From assembly GCA_035545555.1 (NCBI GenBank), contig DASZYD010000017.1:1-23314 (forward strand): a stretch of 23,314 bases of DNA, read 5' to 3'. The position numbers were made by a program, and so were the translations under genes. Below, piece by piece: positions 1 to 7,035 of the stretch; within the stretch, counting starts at the first letter, position 1; every line of letters starts with the position of its first letter. The stretch is from JANWHZ01 sp035545555 (GTDB lineage Bacteria > Patescibacteriota > Saccharimonadia > Saccharimonadales > UBA4665). The notes beneath the pieces are model-generated. The model was not told the origin of the DNA. It searched no databases and saw only the letters and a program-made list of their open reading frames with translations.

Positions 1-981
1 CAGGCGCATGAGCGGCCAAACGGCGAAGGCGGCGTCGCGCGGCCAGCAGTAGCAGTAGTAATCACGGCCATAATTAAAGATGCTGGAGTCGCCGCTGGCG
101 AGGATAGAGCCGCGCTCATCACAATGCGCCTTGACGATCAGCAGGCTTTTGCGGAGCGCGGTCTGCTGGTCGGCGGGTAGATGATCGAGCTTCCCTCGGG
201 TCGGCTGGAGCCAGGTCTGCCAGTGTGCCTGCACGGCTTTGAGGCGGTCTTCGATCGGGTAATATTTGTAACGGGTATGCACGACCTGGGCATCCATCTG
301 GCTGTCGGCGGCGATCACCCAGTAGTCAACGCCAAAAGCTTCGCGCGCCGGGGCTTCGTGGCGGAACCGGATAACGCTGTCTACGCCCCCATGCTCCACG
401 GCGTTGCCCGACAGCACGCCATCCTCGGCGTCCATGAAGGTACCGGCTTTGCCCTCGATCGCATAATTGCCGACGGCAAACTGGTCGAAATCGCCCCCGC
501 CGACCAGCTTGCCGGCAATCAACAGACAGCAGCGGCCTTTGTAGTCGAGCACGTAATGGTCGTCCGGCACATACATGGCGGTATCGGCCCGCCCGGCGCG
601 GGATATCTGAAATACCTGATGCATAAACAGGCGGATATCCCGCTGACTGTCGGCTTCGTTGGTGATGGTGGCGCGGCGGATCAGCGCATTATAGCTGGTA
701 TCGACGAAATCCTGGAAGCGGATGGTAATAGCCAGCGCGTCAGAGTGCATGGTGATGTCGCTGATGAGCGCGTCCTCGGCGAAGGCAACACTGACGTGCC
801 ACGAGCCGTCGTCGGTCCAGCGAAAGGCGCCGTCTACCCACACCCCAACTTTGTGCTGGCTGCTGCGGGCGTTGGTAAGGTTATCCAGTCCGACATACGG
901 GTAGTAAAAATCATGCACCAGGCCGCTTTCATCAAGCCCGACGAACAGTTGCCCATTGCTGAGTACAACCGGCCGGCCCAT
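1..981 (-). CDS. GH15 glucoamylase-like glycoside hydrolase (partial, C-terminus outside window)
   Basis: The minus-strand frame stays open from ATG at 981 to the window edge (327 codons seen, no stop). The N-terminus (MGRPVVLSNGQLFVGLDE, then HDFYYPYVG) is that of the beta-sandwich domain of prokaryotic GH15 glucoamylases. Near the edge, FNYGRDYYYYCWPRDAAF is the start of the (alpha/alpha)6 catalytic barrel; WPRDA is the GH15 substrate-binding motif. The catalytic glutamates lie outside. GH15 enzymes release glucose from alpha-1,4 (and some alpha-1,6) glucan ends. No signal peptide is visible, so it probably acts in the cytoplasm. The start is two bases after the stop of the GH57 gene, with a GAGG about 10 nt upstream, so it is the third gene of the glucan operon. 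Family assignment is firm; exact substrate is not. Confidence 0.9.
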   Translation of the reverse strand, partial: MGRPVVLSNGQLFVGLDESGLVHDFYYPYVGLDNLTNARSSQHKVGVWVDGAFRWTDDGSWHVSVAFAEDALISDITMHSDALAITIRFQDFVDTSYNALIRRATITNEADSQRDIRLFMHQVFQISRAGRADTAMYVPDDHYVLDYKGRCCLLIAGKLVGGGDFDQFAVGNYAIEGKAGTFMDAEDGVLSGNAVEHGGVDSVIRFRHEAPAREAFGVDYWVIAADSQMDAQVVHTRYKYYPIEDRLKAVQAHWQTWLQPTRGKLDHLPADQQTALRKSLLIVKAHCDERGSILASGDSSIFNYGRDYYCYCWPRDAAFAVWPLMRL

Positions 982-983
982 GC

Positions 984-2192
984 TTAGACCTCGACACCCT
1001 TTTCCGCCAGCCGGAAGCGAAGGTCGTGATAGGCGTTCATGAAATTCATGTAGGCTTCATAAGGCGAGTCGTAAGGGCTGAAGTAGGCGTGAATGTCGCC
1101 GTCGTTGAACCATTTGGTGCACATATAGTAGAAGTGGTCGGAGGTTTGCAGGCGGCGCCAGTCTTCAATGAGCGCCAGATCGCCGGCGTGGAGGATCTTG
1201 GCCTGCAACTCGTACAGCGCTGTGATGGCTTGCTGCTGCAGCCGGTTGCCGAGCCAGGCGCTGAGGTCACGTTCGGTGTCGGCCCAGGTCGTGGTATACG
1301 GCGTGTCGACGGTGTCGGCCGGTTCGAATGTGTCGCAAGCTTCGCTGACGGTCAAAAACGTATTGCCGGATGTTTTGAGCCATTGCTTGGGCAGGTGTTC
1401 CAAAAAGTCGAAGATGCCGGTATCGCCCCACTGGTGCTCGCCGAACGTCTCGTAGTCCATGAAAAGGTTGAAGACATCGGCGTTATGGTCGGCGTTGAGC
1501 CAATGGGCGAACTTGTCGGCCGTAAGCGGCCATTCGGCCCAGCCGCGGTCGCCGAAGCGGAAAGCGATATCGTCGCTCAGTTTGTAATTCTTCATGAGGA
1601 GCTTAATACGTTCGGTGTAAGCGGGCCGGTACACATAGTTTGCGCTGCGCCAGCCTAAAACCGGGTCCCATCCCTCGGCCAGCACGCCTTTATAGCCGGC
1701 CGTATCAGCCCAGTAGGCGACATCGTTGTTAAAGCTCAGCTCGGTATTGCGAAAAACTTGCGGCGTCTGGCCGAAGAGCGTTTGAATTTTCGCGCGATGC
1801 ATTTGTACTTGTGTTTCGAATTCGTCACGTGAATAGAAAAATGCGAGGCTGTGGTGGTAGGTCTCGGCAACGATCTCGACGCGCCCGGTGCCGATCAGCT
1901 CTTTGAACGATTGCAGCGCCGCGGGCGACCACCGTTCCAGCTGCTCCAGCACGGTGCCCGTAATGGACAGGCTCAGCTTGAACTCGGGGTTCTGCTCAAT
2001 GATCCGCTGCAGCCGGCGGTTCGTCGGCAAGTAGGATTTCTCGGCAACTTTGTGCAAGATCCGTTCGTTGCTGCTGCGGGCGTCATACTGCGCGTGGAAA
2101 TAGTTATGATCGTTGCCGGTGTCCAGTGCGGTGTAGTGCCGGATGCGATATGGCTGATGGACGTGCAGGTAGAGAACGATCGCCTTGGTCAT
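984..2192 (-). CDS. GH57 glycoside hydrolase (alpha-amylase type)
   Basis: A 402-aa protein with the conserved GH57 regions in order: LHVHQP (HQP at residues 12-14), GRVEIVAETYHH (about 103-114), FRNTEL with the expected nucleophile Glu151, and FMDYETFGEH with the expected acid/base Asp246. GH57 enzymes cleave or transfer alpha-glucans by a retaining mechanism; the length and absence of the extra C-terminal domain of branching enzymes favour an amylase over a GH57 branching enzyme, though transfer activity cannot be excluded. No signal peptide is seen. Its ATG overlaps the stop of the upstream GT4 gene by 4 nt (ATGA), and the GH15 gene follows after 2 nt, so synthesis and breakdown of a storage glucan appear co-expressed. 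Confidence 0.92.
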   Translation of the reverse strand: MTKAIVLYLHVHQPYRIRHYTALDTGNDHNYFHAQYDARSSNERILHKVAEKSYLPTNRRLQRIIEQNPEFKLSLSITGTVLEQLERWSPAALQSFKELIGTGRVEIVAETYHHSLAFFYSRDEFETQVQMHRAKIQTLFGQTPQVFRNTELSFNNDVAYWADTAGYKGVLAEGWDPVLGWRSANYVYRPAYTERIKLLMKNYKLSDDIAFRFGDRGWAEWPLTADKFAHWLNADHNADVFNLFMDYETFGEHQWGDTGIFDFLEHLPKQWLKTSGNTFLTVSEACDTFEPADTVDTPYTTTWADTERDLSAWLGNRLQQQAITALYELQAKILHAGDLALIEDWRRLQTSDHFYYMCTKWFNDGDIHAYFSPYDSPYEAYMNFMNAYHDLRFRLAEKGVEV

Positions 2193-3403
2193 GCCGGTGC
2201 CCCCGCCGGCACGCAGCGATTGTAGAGGCTACAGACTTTGTCGGCCGCTTTGCTCCAGCTGATACTGTCCAGCTCGCGCGCTGCGTTGGTCACCAGCTCA
2301 TCGCGCAGCGCATCATGCTGCATAACGGCAATGATCTGATTGGCCATTTCGTTGACATCCCAATAATCCACCTTCAGCGCGTGCCTTAGCACCTCACTCA
2401 CGCCGGATTGCTTGCTGATGAGCGCCGGCGTGCCATAACCGGCTGCTTCAAGCGGCGTGAGGCCGAACGGTTCGGAAATCGAGGGCATCACAAACAAATC
2501 ACCGATAGCGTAGGCGTCGCGCCACGGCTTGCCGCGCTGGAAATCGGTAAAGATAACGTGCTTGGCAATGCCGAGGTCGGCAGCCAGCTCGATCAACTCG
2601 GTGTACTGCTCGCCGCTGCCGACAATCAGAAACATCGTCTTGGGGTGTTTCTCGACGACCAGCTGGGCGGCCCGCAGCAAGTTCGGCAGGCCCTTCTGGA
2701 TGGTCAGCCGCCCGATGTTGACGACCACACGGTAGCCCTGCGCCCGCAGCGCGGCCAGGTACTGATAGGTGGTGGCCAGCGGCGGATCGGCAGGGATGAG
2801 ATCGTCGCGCTCGATGCCGTTATGGATCACGTCGATTTTCTCCGGCGGGATACCGTACTCGCGGGCGATGGCCTGCCGCGTCAAGTCGCTGATAGCGATG
2901 ATGCGGTCGGCCATATGGAATGCTACCCATTCGATATCCCGCACCAACGGGTTACCGCCGCGGCCGCCGGCGCGGTCGGCCTCGATGGAATGGACATGCA
3001 ACACGAGTGGCCGGCCCAGGATCTCGCGCGCCCGTAAGCCGGCGCGGAAGGTGAGCCAATCGTGAGCATGAATGATGTCATACTCGCGGCGTTTGACCAT
3101 CCGGGCTACCGCCGCTTCGTACAGCCCCTGTTGGTCAAAGATGTTGTACTCAGCCTCACTCCCATCGCTCAGCACGTATTTGATGCTGTCGTAGGCGATG
3201 CCGCTGCGCAGCACGTCCTCTACGTGTTGCGGCGAGGCGGCCGTGAGGCGCATAAAGTCGATGCCATGATTGGCACGGTAAGGGACGATAAACTCAATAG
3301 CCACGTCGCGCCGCGCCAGCGCCCGGCACAGTTGATAACACGCCACACCGAGACCACCACTATTATGAGGCGGCAGTTCCCAACCGAGCATAAGTACTTT
3401 CAT
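2189..3403 (-). CDS. GT4 glycosyltransferase, glycogen/starch-synthase-like
   Basis: A 404-aa GT-B enzyme. The N-terminal domain opens with MLGWELPPHNSGGLGVACYQ, containing the glycine-rich acceptor/donor loop of glycogen synthases. The C-terminal domain has NIGRLTIQKG and the E-x7-E signature in SEPFGLTPLEA (Glu311, Glu319), typical of retaining GT4 enzymes using NDP-glucose. The HDWLTFRAG and HVHSIEADR motifs resemble archaeal-type glycogen synthases. First gene of a three-gene operon with GH57 and GH15 hydrolases, which supports alpha-glucan synthesis rather than envelope glycosylation. A promoter-like TTGTGC-N17-TATAGT lies about 47 nt upstream, so this gene has a leader, unlike many others here; an AAGGA sits rather far (about 14 nt) from the ATG. 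Confidence 0.88.
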   Translation of the reverse strand: MKVLMLGWELPPHNSGGLGVACYQLCRALARRDVAIEFIVPYRANHGIDFMRLTAASPQHVEDVLRSGIAYDSIKYVLSDGSEAEYNIFDQQGLYEAAVARMVKRREYDIIHAHDWLTFRAGLRAREILGRPLVLHVHSIEADRAGGRGGNPLVRDIEWVAFHMADRIIAISDLTRQAIAREYGIPPEKIDVIHNGIERDDLIPADPPLATTYQYLAALRAQGYRVVVNIGRLTIQKGLPNLLRAAQLVVEKHPKTMFLIVGSGEQYTELIELAADLGIAKHVIFTDFQRGKPWRDAYAIGDLFVMPSISEPFGLTPLEAAGYGTPALISKQSGVSEVLRHALKVDYWDVNEMANQIIAVMQHDALRDELVTNAARELDSISWSKAADKVCSLYNRCVPAGAPA

Positions 3404-3450
3404 ACGGGGTTGTATCCGTCCTTACCCGTTGTTAGCGCATTCCTACTCAC

Positions 3451-3479
3451 ACTATACAGACATACACCGGCAAGCACAA
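3451..3479 (-). promoter_or_regulatory. Candidate promoter of the alpha-glucan operon
   Basis: On the minus strand TTGTGC (3479-3474) is followed after 17 nt by TATAGT (3456-3451). The predicted start leaves a leader of roughly 40 nt before the GT4 ATG. In that leader ACGGG and CCCGT can pair just before the start codon and would enclose the weak AAGGA, so start-site accessibility may be regulated. The -10 box is good, the -35 weak. Confidence 0.45.
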
Positions 3480-3517
3480 CCGTAATCGTCACGCCGCTGC
3501 GGCTTGCCGCCACTCAG

Positions 3518-4072
3518 TTATATAGGCCGCGACTTGAAGCCGGTGCGAAAGCCGATGTATGCCGCAGCGAGGTGGATGAGCGGCCACAGCAGCAGTGCCC
3601 ACACATAGGTTGTCAGATCAAGCCGTACCACCGGCAGGGTGCAGATAATACTGCCGGCGACATAATCGACCTGGTCAAACGGGAACCAGGCATGGCCCGG
3701 CGGTGTGCCGCGCTGACGCTTGCAGAAGCTCTCCACCGCATCGCCGCCAAGTGCGCCGAGGCCGAAAAGCGGCCCCAGCAGGAGTGTTGGCAGTGTGGTG
3801 TAGTGTGCCGGGCCGGCGAAGTTTGCAACCCAGACGGCATGGTGTACCGTCAGCTGCTGCAGCCACAATGCCGCTGTCGCCACGATAATACCGATGGCCA
3901 GACCGCGCCAGGTCTTGTTGGCACCGAACAGCTCTTTGCCGCGGAAGCGGCGGCCACCGTCCAGCGGCGCGTTCCAGCGTTTGCCGAGCAGGCGGGCAAG
4001 CGGGATCGGCGCCATGTTGGCCAGGCCGGCCGGCAGGAAGAACCACAACGCCAGCAGGACTTCATTCCCCAT
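3518..4072 (-). CDS. CDP-archaeol synthase-like (CarS/DUF46) integral membrane cytidylyltransferase
   Basis: A 184-aa hydrophobic protein. It carries the CarS/DUF46 signature: ANMAPIPLA, then LDGGRRFRGKELFGANKTWRG (the PLDGGR and G.NKTWRG blocks, about residues 37-58), and later GDAVESFCKRQRG and WFPFDQVDYVAG. Archaeal CarS joins CTP to digeranylgeranylglyceryl phosphate to give CDP-archaeol; bacterial homologues are annotated in the same family but their lipid substrate is mostly untested. About four to five membrane segments are visible. The start overlaps the end of the PHP gene by 11 nt. The operon also encodes a CDP-alcohol phosphatidyltransferase, the enzyme class that would use its CDP-lipid product, which supports a CDP-lipid role. 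Whether the lipid is ester- or ether-linked cannot be told. Confidence 0.82.
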   Translation of the reverse strand: MGNEVLLALWFFLPAGLANMAPIPLARLLGKRWNAPLDGGRRFRGKELFGANKTWRGLAIGIIVATAALWLQQLTVHHAVWVANFAGPAHYTTLPTLLLGPLFGLGALGGDAVESFCKRQRGTPPGHAWFPFDQVDYVAGSIICTLPVVRLDLTTYVWALLLWPLIHLAAAYIGFRTGFKSRPI

Positions 4073-4712
4073 GGCCCAGCCGCTTTCGGAGTTTATTTGC
4101 TTTCGGGTACAAGGCGCCGCGCAAACTCGACCGCGCCGTCACATACGTGGCGCGGGCAAGCAGCGCCGGCAAGGTAGCAGCCGTGGGTACTGCGGCCACC
4201 ATGGTGTATGTCCGGCCCCAACCATGCATGCCGTGCGCATCGCTGCTGGCCGCGCCCGGCAGCTGCTGCGCTGTCGCCCAGCGCTTTGCCAGCGCGTTAC
4301 CGCGCGGCGAGAGCGACCGACCATTATGTATCTCGATAATATCAACGTGCGCCGCCAGGGCTTCCAGCTGGCTGCCGATACCCTTGCGTACCTGCTCAAA
4401 TGGATGCGGCACATATACCAGCCCATGCTGGGCCTTGATGCGCCGCGCCGCCTCGGCCGCTTCCAGGCCCGCTGGGATGGCTTCCGTCAGATACAAACCG
4501 ATGAGATCGCCGGTGGTGGTGCTGATCTCCTCGCCCACAATGATCTGTATACCCAGCTCGGCCTGCAGCAGTTGCGCGCCGGTGATGGTGTTGTGGTCGG
4601 TCACGGCAATGACATCCAGCCGGCCGGCGGCCAGCATCTGCCGGTAGTCTCCGGCCGACAGCCCGCCGTCGGGCGAGGCAGTAGAGTGCGTATGGAGGTC
4701 GATCTTATACAT
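4062..4712 (-). CDS. PHP-domain metal-dependent phosphoesterase (TrpH/YciV-like)
   Basis: The chosen ATG at 4712 gives a 216-aa protein starting MYKIDLHTHS, where PHP domains normally begin; 25 further upstream codons are open but run into the neighbouring gene and have no family similarity. Metal ligands are visible in order: HTHSTASPDG, VTDHNT, VGEEIST, VPHPFEQ and SSDAH. This is the small stand-alone PHP type related to YciV/TrpH (RNase AM, 3',5'-nucleotide bisphosphatase), not the polymerase-associated type. It begins one base after the stop of the CDP-alcohol phosphatidyltransferase gene and overlaps the CarS-like gene by 11 nt, so it lies inside a lipid operon. Its substrate could be a nucleotide or a phosphorylated head group; the sequence does not decide. 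Confidence 0.85.
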   Translation of the reverse strand: MYKIDLHTHSTASPDGGLSAGDYRQMLAAGRLDVIAVTDHNTITGAQLLQAELGIQIIVGEEISTTTGDLIGLYLTEAIPAGLEAAEAARRIKAQHGLVYVPHPFEQVRKGIGSQLEALAAHVDIIEIHNGRSLSPRGNALAKRWATAQQLPGAASSDAHGMHGWGRTYTMVAAVPTAATLPALLARATYVTARSSLRGALYPKANKLRKRLGHGE

Positions 4713-4713
4713 C

Positions 4714-5340
4714 TTAGGATAGCTGTTGGCTGATGCGTACCAGTCGCTGCACCGCGGTAAAGCCGGCCAATACGGCAATGAGCGCAACCGCGACCGGCAG
4801 TTGGTTCAAGATCAGTCCGGCGACCAACACCGCCATGCGCAGCTCAAAGGTGAGCAGCCCATCCTTGAACATGCGGTTGAGTTTGTCGTGCGGGATAGTA
4901 GTCTCGCCGGCAGCCACGGCTACTTCGCCCTTTGCCTTGACATAGCTGACGCAGATGGAGGCACCGCACGCAGCTGCCGCCCACGCCGCAGTCGCCGGGT
5001 GTGGCCCTACGGCCAATACGTAGGCAGCGCCGGTGTACAGTAGTGTCTCTTTCATCCGGTCGGTGGAGGCATCCAGCAACATACCCCGTACCGAGGCACG
5101 CTTTTGCAGCCGTGCCAGCTCACCATCAAGCGTGTCGAATAAGCCAAAAATGATCAGCAGCCCTGCCGCCCACCAGAGGTGTGCCGTGGCGATAAGCAAA
5201 GCGATGGGTACATGCATTGCCATGCCGATGAGCGTAATGGTATCGGGATGTATGTGGCCGCCAGAGAGCCGATCCAGCTGCCCGGCGACACGGCGCGCTC
5301 CGGTACGCACCGCCTGGCGGAGTTGTTCGATTAGCATCAT
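4714..5340 (-). CDS. CDP-alcohol phosphatidyltransferase
   Basis: The 208-aa membrane protein carries a complete CDP-alcohol phosphotransferase motif: Asp69, Asp72-Gly73, Ala76-Arg77, Gly86, Asp90, Asp94 (DTLDGELAR ... G...D...D). It transfers a phosphatidyl-type group from a CDP-lipid to an alcohol such as glycerol-3-phosphate, inositol phosphate or serine. Five to six hydrophobic segments are visible. I take ATG 5340 as start because an extended -10 (TGATACAAT) ends 11 nt upstream; the longer open frame to 5373 would begin upstream of that promoter. It is the first gene of the operon with the PHP protein and the CarS-like enzyme, which could make its CDP-lipid donor. The acceptor is unknown. 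Confidence 0.88.
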   Translation of the reverse strand: MMLIEQLRQAVRTGARRVAGQLDRLSGGHIHPDTITLIGMAMHVPIALLIATAHLWWAAGLLIIFGLFDTLDGELARLQKRASVRGMLLDASTDRMKETLLYTGAAYVLAVGPHPATAAWAAAACGASICVSYVKAKGEVAVAAGETTIPHDKLNRMFKDGLLTFELRMAVLVAGLILNQLPVAVALIAVLAGFTAVQRLVRISQQLS

Positions 5341-5351
5341 AGTCACTAAAA

Positions 5352-5360
5352 ATTGTATCA
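5352..5360 (-). promoter_or_regulatory. Extended -10 promoter of the CDP-alcohol phosphatidyltransferase operon
   Basis: Minus strand TGA-TACAAT (TACAAT at 5357-5352) with the TGn extension; no good -35. Transcription would begin only a few bases before the ATG at 5340, giving a nearly leaderless mRNA. It lies in the 60-bp divergent space shared with the plus-strand fusion gene at 5401. Confidence 0.55.
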
Positions 5361-5400
5361 TGGGCGTATACATCTAAATCGTGGATGAACGGCGCCCAAG

Positions 5401-7035
5401 ATGAATATGCACTATGCCGGTGATGTCCCGGACTGGGAGCTCACAACTGCTGCCGAGCGTAACGCTTGGCAACAGCTCGCCGCCGGTACCCGCGGTATTG
5501 TCACGCCGGCCAACGTCATCAGCCTGGCAGGCTTTGGTCTGGTTCTATGGGGCCTGCTCGTCATGGTGCAGGGGCAGCTTGGCTACGGCACGCTGCTGCT
5601 CGCCGTCGGACGGCTCTGCGATATCCTGGATGGCCTCACCGCCGACAAAACCGGTACCAAAAGTCCGCTCGGCAAAGCCGTTGACGCCACGCTGGACAAA
5701 ATTTCCGCACTGGCGGTGCTTATCATCTTTACTGCCATGGGCATCCTGCCGGTGTGGCTGGCGGTGTTGGCTGGCCTGCAGAATGCCGCCAATATCATCG
5801 CCGGTGTGGAAGCGCAGTTGCGCCATGCTGCGCTCCAGCCCAGCCCGGTCGGTAAAGTAGCAGCCACCGCGTTATGGGCGGCGCTCATCGGCTTTGCCCT
5901 CACCAAACTGCTCACCACCAGCCGCCTCCACGCGGCGCACGTTATCGCCCTGCCGCTCGCCTACGTCATGGCAGTAGCGGCGATCGGGCTCGGCAGCTGG
6001 GCCGCGCTGGGCTACGCCCGTATCCTGCTGCATTTTTTCCGCAATTTGCGCTGGGAGCAGGCAGCGCCGTTGGCCTTCGAACGGTTTGTCGTGATTCGTA
6101 ATCCCATCAGCACGTCGGCGCACCGTACCGATGAGCGGCTGGCAGAGCTACGCGCCGTGCGGCCGGACGCCGAGATTATCGAACTGCGTACCAGGCCGGG
6201 CGGGAGCCGCGCTAATGCCGCGTTGCTGCGCGACCATGCCGCGGCACTCGGCCCGCGCTCGCTGCTATGCATCGCCGCCGGCGACGGCACGGTGAATATG
6301 ATCATGGCCTTCCTCCTCACCGACCCGGCACTGCCCGATGCCGCACGCCGCACGCCCGTACTACCGCTCTGGAACGGTAATGCGAACGATCTGGCCTACA
6401 TGCTGAACGGGCCGGTGCGCCCGCGTGTTTTCCGGCGTCTGTTCAAACGCGGGCGGGTCATGGCTATCCGACCGCTTCGCTGCGTTCTCCATCTACCGAA
6501 CGGTCAGCAGGAAGAGCGCCTGGCTGCCTGCTATGCCAGCTTCGGCGCCTCGGCGTTTGCGGCGCGCGAGTTGGAACGCACCATGCGGCGCAAGACGCCG
6601 CTCCGCCAGCCGGCACTCACGCGCTTGGGGCAAGAGACAGTCGCCGTCTACCGTGCCATGCGGCGCGCGCCGACCTTCCGCATTACCGACACGGCCCGTG
6701 GCAAGAGCAAAGACCGCGTTATCTTCGAGCGTGTTTTTCTGAACGGCTCACGCTTTGCCAAAGTCTTTGGCGTGCCCTTGCGCCTGACCGATCACAAGTT
6801 TCACCGCGCCACTATCGAGCATAAACACCTGGCCGCCATTGTCTTCAATATCGCGCTTGTCGCCACCGGGAATGCCTCGGGGCGAGTCGCCGGCACGCAT
6901 GACAGCTTTACCGTTCACGACTATGTCTGGGCGCAATTCGACGGCGAGGCCGTCAGGCTTAAACCCGGCACTACCGTAGAGGTCAGCATCGCCGAGCAGC
7001 CGTTTTACGCATTGAGCACCAGGCTGAAAAAATGA
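5401..7035 (+). CDS. Fusion of CDP-alcohol phosphatidyltransferase and diacylglycerol/lipid kinase domains
   Basis: A 544-aa protein with two enzyme domains. Residues about 33-215 form a membrane CDP-alcohol phosphotransferase: Asp74, Asp77-Gly78, Gly91, Asp95, Asp99 are at exact motif spacing, but the usual Arg after Ala81 is Asp82. Residues about 226-540 form a DAGK/sphingosine-kinase-type domain: VVIRNPIST near its start, AAGDGTVNM (residues 292-300, the GGDGT ATP motif) and LPLWNGNANDLA (equivalent to PLGTGNDFA). Several membrane helices lie in the first part only. The arrangement joins head-group transfer with lipid phosphorylation and may recycle a diacylglycerol-like product. It is divergent from the lipid operon and overlaps the next gene by 4 nt (ATGA). 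The start is the first ATG after an in-frame stop at 5386; no Shine-Dalgarno is visible. Confidence 0.88.
   Translation: MNMHYAGDVPDWELTTAAERNAWQQLAAGTRGIVTPANVISLAGFGLVLWGLLVMVQGQLGYGTLLLAVGRLCDILDGLTADKTGTKSPLGKAVDATLDKISALAVLIIFTAMGILPVWLAVLAGLQNAANIIAGVEAQLRHAALQPSPVGKVAATALWAALIGFALTKLLTTSRLHAAHVIALPLAYVMAVAAIGLGSWAALGYARILLHFFRNLRWEQAAPLAFERFVVIRNPISTSAHRTDERLAELRAVRPDAEIIELRTRPGGSRANAALLRDHAAALGPRSLLCIAAGDGTVNMIMAFLLTDPALPDAARRTPVLPLWNGNANDLAYMLNGPVRPRVFRRLFKRGRVMAIRPLRCVLHLPNGQQEERLAACYASFGASAFAARELERTMRRKTPLRQPALTRLGQETVAVYRAMRRAPTFRITDTARGKSKDRVIFERVFLNGSRFAKVFGVPLRLTDHKFHRATIEHKHLAAIVFNIALVATGNASGRVAGTHDSFTVHDYVWAQFDGEAVRLKPGTTVEVSIAEQPFYALSTRLKK

Noticed and set aside
181..987. 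Long plus-strand open frame over the left end
   Set aside because: The opposite strand encodes a clear GH15 enzyme open to the window edge; the plus frame has no family-like sequence and is a codon-bias shadow.
3062..4177. 371-codon plus-strand open frame
   Set aside because: It runs antisense through the GT4 start and the CarS-like gene, crosses a promoter, and has Gln/Arg/Cys-rich composition unlike a protein.
3894..4733. 279-codon plus-strand open frame
   Set aside because: It is antisense to the CarS-like and PHP genes, whose conserved motifs are intact.
5341..5373. Longer N-terminus for the CDP-alcohol phosphatidyltransferase
   Set aside because: The extension would start upstream of the extended -10 box and adds residues without family similarity.
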